Assembly: GCF_001921215.1 (NCBI RefSeq)
Contig: NZ_MSIF01000014.1
Location: 62,001-126,000, forward strand
Direction: 5' to 3'
DNA: 64,000 nucleotides
DNA from: Actinophytocola xinjiangensis
GTDB taxonomy: Bacteria > Actinomycetota > Actinomycetes > Mycobacteriales > Pseudonocardiaceae
This document shows positions 58,402 through 64,000 of the stretch, piece after piece. The notes under the pieces are model-generated. The model saw only the letters and a program-made list of their open reading frames with translations. It made no database searches and had not been told where the DNA came from. Every line of letters begins with the position of its first letter. Positions within the stretch are counted from its first letter, which is position 1. Position numbers and translations under genes: made by a program.

Positions 58402-59592
58402 GTGAGTGTCTGGTCGCAGGTGGTGGGTCAGCCGGATTCGGTCGCGGTGTTGACCGCGTCGGCGACCGTGGCCGCGTCGATGGTGGATGGCACGTTCAGC
58501 GGGTCGGCGTCGGCGGTGCCGCACGCGTGGCTGTTCACCGGCCCGCCAGGGTCGGGCCGGTCGGTCGCGGCGCGCGCGTTCGCCGCGGCGTTGCAGTGTG
58601 AGAGCGGTACGGGGTGCGCCCAGTGCGCCGGGTGCCGCACGGCGATGGCCGGAACCCACGCCGACGTGCACGTCGTGGTGCCGGAGGGCCTGTCGATCTC
58701 GGTGGCCGAGATGCGGGCGCTGGTGCAGATCTCCGCCCGCCGGCCGACCGGCGCCCGCTGGCAGGTCGTGATCATCACCGACGCCGACCGGTTGACAGAA
58801 GGCGCGGCGAACGCCCTGCTCAAGGCGGTCGAGGAGCCGCCGGAGCGCACGGTGTTCCTGCTGTGCGCGCCGTCGGACCATCCCGAGGACGTGCCGGTGA
58901 CGATCCGGTCGCGGTGCCGGCACCTCGGCCTGCGCACCCCGTCCGCCGAGGCGATCGCCGAGGTCCTGCGCACCCGCGACGGCCTGCCCGAGGACATGGC
59001 GACCTGGGCCGCGTCGGTGTGCGGCGGCCACGTCGGCCGCGCCAGGCGCCTGGCGACCGACGAGGCCGCCCGCCGCCGCCGCGAGTCGGTCCTGCGGATC
59101 CCGATGAACCTCTCCCGCATCGCCGACGTCTTCACCTGCGCCGACGACCTCGTCAAGTCCGCCGAGGCCGACGCCAGCGAGGTCAGCGGCACCAGGGACG
59201 AGGCCGAGAAGGAGGCCCTCAAAACCGCCATGGGCCACGGCGGCACCGGCAAGGGCACCGCGTCCGCGACCCGAGGCAGCGCCGCCGCCATCAAGGAACT
59301 CGAACGCCGCCAGAAATCCCGAGCCACCCGAACCCAACGCGACGCGATCGACCTGGCCCTCGTCGACCTGGCGGGTTTCTACCGCGACGTCCTGATCACC
59401 ACCGCCGGCTCCCCGGCCACCCTCAACCACCCCGACCGCGCCGCCGACACCCGCCAGGCAGCCACCCGCTGGCCCCCCGACTCCACCCTCAAACGCCTGG
59501 AAGCCGTCCTGACCTGCCGCGAAGCGCTGGAACTGAACGTCAAACCCCGCATCGCCATCGAAGCCATGCTGATGACCCTCCACCAGGGCTGA
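58402..59592 (+). CDS. holB: DNA polymerase III subunit delta prime
   Basis: This 396-aa clamp-loader subunit has an AAA+ core with Walker-A-like GPPGSGRS (about 44-51, lysine replaced by arginine, as expected for the non-hydrolysing delta prime), a zinc module CESGTGCAQCAGC, DADRLTEGAANALLKAVEEP, and sensor 1 motif IRSRC. Start GTG 58402 has GGTGGAG upstream. A linker near 255-310 (GGTGKGTASATRGSAAAIKE) is low in complexity. The position after the MFS/Tmk-like fusion is conserved in actinobacteria. Confidence 0.93.
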   Translation: MSVWSQVVGQPDSVAVLTASATVAASMVDGTFSGSASAVPHAWLFTGPPGSGRSVAARAFAAALQCESGTGCAQCAGCRTAMAGTHADVHVVVPEGLSISVAEMRALVQISARRPTGARWQVVIITDADRLTEGAANALLKAVEEPPERTVFLLCAPSDHPEDVPVTIRSRCRHLGLRTPSAEAIAEVLRTRDGLPEDMATWAASVCGGHVGRARRLATDEAARRRRESVLRIPMNLSRIADVFTCADDLVKSAEADASEVSGTRDEAEKEALKTAMGHGGTGKGTASATRGSAAAIKELERRQKSRATRTQRDAIDLALVDLAGFYRDVLITTAGSPATLNHPDRAADTRQAATRWPPDSTLKRLEAVLTCREALELNVKPRIAIEAMLMTLHQG

Positions 59593-59734
59593 CCTCCCCG
59601 TCGGGCTCCATCGGTGGTGTGACCGCCGCACCGGGCGCATCCCGCGCCCGCGATCGGCGCCTGCCCCACAGCCGCCGCCCTGCCACCAACGCAAGGTCCG
59701 GTGTCCTGCGCTGGCTCCGCTCGCCCGGACATGA

Positions 59735-59890
59735 ACGCAACGCCCGCGAAACCACCCGTGCCCTTCGGCACGAAGGCCTCAACGGCGCCGGCCTGGACGT
59801 CGGCGCCCCCTTCGGCGGGGTCAAGCAGTCCGGGCCGACCGCGAGTGCGGCAGCCAGGCATCGCGGAGTTCCAGGAAACTCACAACGATC
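59735..59890 (+). pseudogene. Aldehyde dehydrogenase C-terminal remnant
   Basis: In one frame the sequence reads LNGAGLDVGAPFGGVKQSG, the conserved end of aldehyde dehydrogenases. After a one-base shift it continues as GRPRVRQPGIAEFQETHN, matching the usual GRE-x-G-x-x-G-L-x-EFQETK ending. Nothing recognisable of the rest of the enzyme is nearby, so it is a decayed fragment. Confidence 0.5.
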
Positions 59891-60611
59891 AGGGGCGCCC
59901 CGGCCAGCCCCGACATGGCGGTGTCCTCCGCAGCAAGCTCCCCGCTGTCCCTGCGCCCTGGGGCCGGGCTCGTCCTGGCTGGCCGCGTGAGGCGCGGAAT
60001 CGCTTTGGCGGCTGGAAGTTCGTGGTGTCGCACGGTTGCCGCAGCTCGCCTGGCGCGGACCGTGGCCCGTGGAATGCCCTGCTGTCCGCGCCACGCGCGA
60101 TCACTGTCCTCACGTGACCGGGGGTGTCTCGAATCGACCGTGGCCGGCGTCGGCGAGGGGTACCGGGCGTCGCGCCGGGCGCTGCTGCTGGACGACAAGG
60201 CCGCTGATGTTCGCCCAGACCGCGCAGCCCGCCTGGCGATGGACGGGACGGCCCCACCTGCCCGGACTCTGCGCCGCTCGGCTCTCTGCGACGACTTCGG
60301 CTTCCCCAAGACCGAGGTGCTCGCCCGCGCCTACTGGATCCGGGGCTGGTCCATGGGCACGGTGCGCTCTTCTCGCCCGTAGCGGGATGCGCACATCGCT
60401 CATTCGCCGATGCTTGCCGCGCCTTCCCTGAACCGCTCCTCTGTGTTCGGCACCGGCCGCACCTTCCGCGAATGGTCTCCACTCGCGCGCCGACCCTGTG
60501 GACAACTCAGCTCTGACCACCCAGACCTGTCACCCTCGCCCGGTAATGTTGAAACCGGGGGGACCCCCGGGGCCCCGAGTTCCAGGGGGATGCGTTCGGT
60601 CTGTCTGCCGT
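59891..60611. other. Intergenic/degenerate region
   Basis: These 720 bases have no convincing gene. A stretch near 60290-60380 encodes DDFGFPKTEVLARAYWIRGW in one frame and may be another gene remnant, but no start or family is evident. A single DnaA-box-like TGTGGACAA lies at 60497-60505. Confidence 0.4.
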
Positions 60612-62816
60612 TCAGCTTCGACCGGTGTCGTCGGACGTGGGCGCGCTGGTCGACTCCGTCTCGGCCGGGTTCGCCTCGGTGGGCTTCTCGACCCGAGTCG
60701 TGTCGGCGGGATTCTCGACAGGCTCCGCATCGGCAAGCTCGACAATCGGTTCCGCGCCGGCCGAACTCGTCTCTGTTGGTTCTGGGTTGGCGGAACTCGT
60801 CTCTGTTGGTTCCGGGCCGGCCGAACTGGCCTCTGTTGGTTGCGGGTCGGCGGAACTCGTCTCGGTCGGTTGCGGGTCGGTCGAGTTCGCGTCGGTCGGT
60901 TCGGTGTTGGCCGGGTCCGCGTCGGCCCGTGCTGTGTCGGCAGGATCCGCCTCGGTGGGTTCTGCGTCCGTTGGGTTCGGGTCCACCGGGTTCGTGTCGG
61001 GCTGCTCCGGGCTGTCCGCGCCCTGGTCGTCAGATTCGGCCCCGGCGGAGTTGGCGGGCTGCGGTTCCGCGGCGGGGCTTGCGACGGTTGGGGTCGAGGT
61101 GTCGTCGGTCGGCGTTGCGGTGGCTGGCTCCACCTCGCGTGGTTCCGGGTCAGCGGCCACCGGATCCTCGTCGGGACGTTTCGTGTCGGGCCTCGGCGGC
61201 TCGGGGTCGGTGGGTGGGCCGGCCACCGCGCGCCGGGGGAACCGTGTCGCCGGGATGGCGGCGACCAGGACGACGCCGATCAGCAGCATCGCCGTGCCGG
61301 TCCAGAACATCGGGACGGTCTTGTACGCCAGCGTCGTGTACGCCAGTCCCGGCGGCTGCTTGCCCTGCGGTGTCGGCGCGGGCGGCGGGGCCGGCTGGCC
61401 GGTCGTGCCGCAGACGACGCCGCCGGTGGGGGCGTAGGCGCGGGCGATCTGTTCGCCGAGGGAGACCTGGGCCAGCGCGGAGGGCAGGTTGGGTAGGCCC
61501 AGCGCCTGGGTCGGCAGCACCTGGACGTCGAGCATCCTGGCGGTCGCCCCCAGTTGGTGGCCGGGGAACGGGGTGGTCATGGGTTCGCGCTTCTCGTCGA
61601 GTTGGGCGACGCCCAGGCGCAGGACGCCGAGGTCGAGGCGGCGGAGGGCGTCGGTGGCGCGTTGCCCGTTGGCGAGCAGGTCGCCGATGACGGGCAGTTG
61701 CCCAGGGCCGCCGGGCAGCGGCAGGCCGATGGGGATGTCGACGGTGGGGTTGGCGGCGTCGAGGCCGCCGATGTGCCGGCCGCCCTGCCACACCTCGATC
61801 ACCGGGGCGACGTAGTGAACCGTGGAGGTCCTGGGGTCGCCGGTGGCGGTGACCTGCAGCGTCGGCTGGCCGACCACCCGCAGTTCGATCGCGAACGGGG
61901 TCCCGGCGAGCAGTGTGACGGCCGCCACCTGCAAGGTCGACGTCGCCTGCACGGCCTTGTTCGGCGAGCCAGGAAGGTCGACGAGCCGCACGACCGACCT
62001 GGTCGACAGCGTGTTCGGCAGGCTCACCAGCGACCCGGTGCCGTCCGCGCGCGGCGCGCCCTCGCCGGCCAGCACGCCGCCGAGGCTGCTCAGCGGGCCG
62101 GCGAGCCGCCGCAGGCCGGCGATGATCTCCTGGTCGGCGCGGGCGTCGAGTCGGGGCGCGTCGAACACGCCGGTCAGGTCGGTGACGGTGGGCAGTGTCG
62201 GGATCGCGTTGACCAGCGACAGGCTGGCGACCTCGGTGGACGCGTCGGCGATCGTGCGGACGCACGGGCCGAGGGTGTCGTCCCACTGGGCGTGCACCTG
62301 GCCCTGCAGCGCGCTGCCGGTGATCATCGTGTCCAGCGGTGTCCTCGGCAGCGTGAGCCCGCCGTGGGTCGGCCGCGGGTTGTTCGGCGGCGCGGTCTGC
62401 GCCAGCGCCCCGGGCGCCTGCGGCGTCGCGCCCTGGACGGCGAGCCCACCCGGCGCGGCCTGGGCGATGGCGTGCTCGAACTCGAGGTAGGACTCGGAGT
62501 TGACCTGCGCCGAGGAGATCCCGAACCCGACCTCGACGGCCGGCTGCTTGGGCAGCTTGTCCTCCGCGCCGGGCACGATCGCCCTGGTGGGCACCGAGTT
62601 CGGCAGGATCCGCACGATCCCCAGCCCCGTCCCGGCGTCGGCGACCACCCGCCCCGCCGGCCGATCCGCCGCCAGCTCCGACATCTGCGGCGAACTCGGA
62701 TCGGTCGGCGTCGGCACCGGCGTCGTGATCGGCTGCGCCAACGCCGGCGCCGCCGAGAACACCAGTACGACCGCCACCAGCGGCAACGCCGTCGCGACGA
62801 GTGAACGCCCACGCAT
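60612..62816 (-). CDS. Secreted single-TM protein with acidic repeat tail
   Basis: This 734-aa protein has a Sec signal peptide (about 1-28, ending PALAQ) and a long extracytoplasmic domain (about 30-500, with SISLVNAIPTLPTVTDLTGV-type strands and one Cys pair). A transmembrane helix (TAMLLIGVVLVAAIPATRF, about 510-530) precedes a cytoplasmic tail of about 200 residues rich in Pro, Glu, Thr and Asp with 10-aa repeats close to GPEPTETSSA. The gene is monocistronic. No family is recognised; a cell-envelope role is inferred from topology. Confidence 0.75.
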   Translation of the reverse strand: MRGRSLVATALPLVAVVLVFSAAPALAQPITTPVPTPTDPSSPQMSELAADRPAGRVVADAGTGLGIVRILPNSVPTRAIVPGAEDKLPKQPAVEVGFGISSAQVNSESYLEFEHAIAQAAPGGLAVQGATPQAPGALAQTAPPNNPRPTHGGLTLPRTPLDTMITGSALQGQVHAQWDDTLGPCVRTIADASTEVASLSLVNAIPTLPTVTDLTGVFDAPRLDARADQEIIAGLRRLAGPLSSLGGVLAGEGAPRADGTGSLVSLPNTLSTRSVVRLVDLPGSPNKAVQATSTLQVAAVTLLAGTPFAIELRVVGQPTLQVTATGDPRTSTVHYVAPVIEVWQGGRHIGGLDAANPTVDIPIGLPLPGGPGQLPVIGDLLANGQRATDALRRLDLGVLRLGVAQLDEKREPMTTPFPGHQLGATARMLDVQVLPTQALGLPNLPSALAQVSLGEQIARAYAPTGGVVCGTTGQPAPPPAPTPQGKQPPGLAYTTLAYKTVPMFWTGTAMLLIGVVLVAAIPATRFPRRAVAGPPTDPEPPRPDTKRPDEDPVAADPEPREVEPATATPTDDTSTPTVASPAAEPQPANSAGAESDDQGADSPEQPDTNPVDPNPTDAEPTEADPADTARADADPANTEPTDANSTDPQPTETSSADPQPTEASSAGPEPTETSSANPEPTETSSAGAEPIVELADAEPVENPADTTRVEKPTEANPAETESTSAPTSDDTGRS
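60760..60912 (-). repeat. 30-bp coding repeats
   Basis: About five 30-bp units encode variants of DPQPTETSSA in the tail of the secreted protein. The conserved stretch on the plus strand is GAACTCGTCTCTGTTGGTT. The repeats preserve the frame. Confidence 0.75.
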
Positions 62817-62870
62817 CCCGGAGTCCTCCCTGCCACGAAGCGAGTCCGTCTCCTCTAACGAGACGGTGCC

Positions 62871-62901
62871 CTGACAGTGACGCCCGACACTTGGCTACAC
62901 T
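62871..62901 (+). promoter_or_regulatory. Promoter of the tRNA gene
   Basis: CTGACA (62871-62876) and TACACT (62896-62901) resemble -35 and -10 elements, with a 19-bp spacer, placing the start about five bases before the mature tRNA. Confidence 0.5.
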
Positions 62902-62911
62902 GACACCGTTC

Positions 62912-62988
62912 GCCGCCTTAGCTCAGTCGGCCAGAGCGGCTCACTCGTAATGAGCAGGTCGTCGGTTCGATTCCGACAGGCGGCTCCA
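62912..62988 (+). tRNA. tRNA-Thr (CGT)
   Basis: The cloverleaf is complete. The acceptor pairs GCCGCCT with AGGCGGC, the anticodon arm is GCTCA-CTCGTAA-TGAGC with anticodon CGT, the T-arm contains GGTTCGATTCC, and CCA is encoded. It is intact, and no integrase lies beside it. Confidence 0.96.
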
Positions 62989-63010
62989 GGTCAGAGACCT
63001 GTAGCACTCG

Positions 63011-63043
63011 GAGGCCGGGTTCGCGTGACGCGAGCCCGGCCTC
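63011..63043 (+). terminator. Terminator after tRNA-Thr
   Basis: A 15-bp stem (63011-63025 with 63029-63043, one G-T pair) has a TGA triloop and lies 22 bases after the tRNA. It is typical of the strong GC hairpins in this genome. Confidence 0.85.
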
Positions 63044-63190
63044 TGCTCGTGTCACGGCCGGTCAGGTGAGCCGTGCGGACGCTCCCCGGGTCGGGGCTGT
63101 CGGCGGCGGCCCCTGCTGTGTCGACCGTGGGGGCGGTGTCTGGGGCTTGCTGTGACGTCTACGGCAATGTTTAGCGTCGGCGTTGTGGGA

Positions 63191-64000
63191 ATGAGATTTT
63201 CGGTCAGTTACAGCACGCCCTACTTCGGGGTGGAGCCGGAGCGGTTGGTGGGGTATGCGCGGCATGCTGAGGAGTGCGGCTTCGAGGGGCTGTACCTGCC
63301 GGAGCATGTCGTGGTGTTCCCGGGGGCCAAGGTGGGGGCGCACGAGATCCCGGCGGGGTTGCCGTATGCGGATCCGGTGGAGTGTTTGAGTTTTGTCGCC
63401 GCGGCAACGGATCGGTTGCTGTTGGGGACGGGTGTGTTGTTGTTGCCCTACCACCATCCGGTGGTGTTGGCGAAGCGGCTGGCCACCCTGGACGTGCTGT
63501 CGAAGGGGCGGATGCGGCTGCTGACCGTCGGCCTGGGGACACTGCCGGGGGAGGCGGCGGCGATGGGGGTGGACTTCGCGGCGCGTGGGCGGCGGGCTGA
63601 TGAGGCGATCGACGTGATGCGACTGTTGTGGTCGGGGGGCGAGGACGGGGTCAGTTTCGACGGGGAGTTCTTCTCGTTCGAGGACGCGTGCAGCTTTCCC
63701 AAACCGCACGGGGGCGGTGTGCTGCCGATTCATGTCGGGGGGTCCAGTCGGGCGGCGGCGCGGCGGGCGGGACGCCGGGGGGACGGGTACTTCCCGGGGG
63801 GCGCGTTGACGCCGGACGAGCGGGCCTCGCGGCTGGCGTTGGCCAGGGACACCGCCGCCCGGAACGGGCGGGACCCCGACGCCCTGGAGTACACGCGGTG
63901 GGGGTCGATCGACCTGACCGTCGGGCAGGTCGACGCGCTCGCGGCGCAGGGGGTGACCCGGCTGGTCGTCAGCGCCACCGAGACCGATCCCGCTCGGCAG
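63191..64000 (+). CDS. LLM-class F420-dependent oxidoreductase (partial, 3' end outside window)
   Basis: The first 270 codons of a luciferase-like monooxygenase family enzyme are present. The start region MRFSVSYSTPYFGVEPERLV, YLPEHVVVF, GTGVLLLPYHHPVVLAKRLA, RMRLLTVGLGTLPGEAAAMG and IHVGGSSRAAARRAGRRGDG are typical of F420-dependent oxidoreductases of the TIM-barrel LLM class. ATG 63191 is preceded by GTGGGA. The frame is open to the window end, so roughly the last 20-40 residues are missing. The substrate is unknown. Confidence 0.85.
   Translation, partial: MRFSVSYSTPYFGVEPERLVGYARHAEECGFEGLYLPEHVVVFPGAKVGAHEIPAGLPYADPVECLSFVAAATDRLLLGTGVLLLPYHHPVVLAKRLATLDVLSKGRMRLLTVGLGTLPGEAAAMGVDFAARGRRADEAIDVMRLLWSGGEDGVSFDGEFFSFEDACSFPKPHGGGVLPIHVGGSSRAAARRAGRRGDGYFPGGALTPDERASRLALARDTAARNGRDPDALEYTRWGSIDLTVGQVDALAAQGVTRLVVSATETDPARQ

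Noticed and set aside
62912-62988. tRNA-Thr as the integration target of the prophage
   Set aside because: The tRNA is intact and 29 kb away; the att core and frame restoration place the target in tadA.

Overview
The window is high-GC (about 70%) actinobacterial DNA. GTG starts are frequent, the sigma-70 -10 elements look actinobacterial, and there is a 6C-type small RNA. The gene order resembles the Mycobacterium tuberculosis Rv3644c-Rv3661 neighbourhood: HAD phosphatase, 6C RNA, ssd/CpaE, tad genes, DEAH helicase, topA, DNA polymerase III delta prime. Details such as the fused MFS/thymidylate-kinase-like protein suggest a Pseudonocardiales-type organism; that placement is inference.

Region by region. 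(1) 1-7.1 kb, minus strand: a cell-wall recycling cluster transcribed nagZ, namZ, serine hydrolase, murR, murQ. It would release MurNAc from peptidoglycan fragments and convert imported MurNAc-6P to GlcNAc-6P; no transporter is present. (2) 7.7-11.9 kb: HAD-IB hydrolase (minus), then 6C RNA, a pair of DnaA boxes, ssd/cpaE, a repeat-rich unknown gene and the 5' part of tadA. (3) 11.94-33.89 kb: a 21,952-bp tailed-phage-like element inserted inside tadA by a large serine integrase. A shared CCGAGG core marks both junctions. Deleting the element restores a continuous 386-codon tadA. The element has small left-arm genes, an XRE regulator, a TOPRIM/RepA-like replication protein followed by an 11-copy ACTGCCC/GGGCAGT array, HNH, TerS and TerL, one 1,041-aa polypeptide joining portal, protease and capsid, connectors, tail genes with a very short tape measure, a GntR regulator with a palindromic operator, and the integrase. 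I find no recognisable endolysin. (4) 33.9-38.0 kb: the tadA 3' fragment, tadB, tadC, a pilin-like gene and two TadE-like genes. Several tad proteins carry long in-frame minisatellites. (5) 38.3-44 kb: a primase/polymerase-like protein, an orphan DUF4157 protein resembling contractile-injection-system cargo, and an MrfA-like DEAH helicase. (6) 44.1-59.6 kb: H+-pyrophosphatase, lipoprotein, a large membrane/propeller protein, an unknown gene under a near-perfect LexA box, topA, CPBP protease, two membrane proteins, an MFS/Tmk-like fusion and holB. (7) 59.6-64 kb: an aldehyde dehydrogenase remnant, a secreted single-TM protein with a repeat tail, tRNA-Thr(CGT), and the start of an LLM-class F420-dependent oxidoreductase cut by the window end.

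The most unusual object is the integrated element. Its attP appears to lie inside the integrase 3' end, so integration both breaks the Tad pilus ATPase gene and exchanges the last residues of the integrase. The element encodes replication, packaging, capsid and tail functions but no obvious lysis module.
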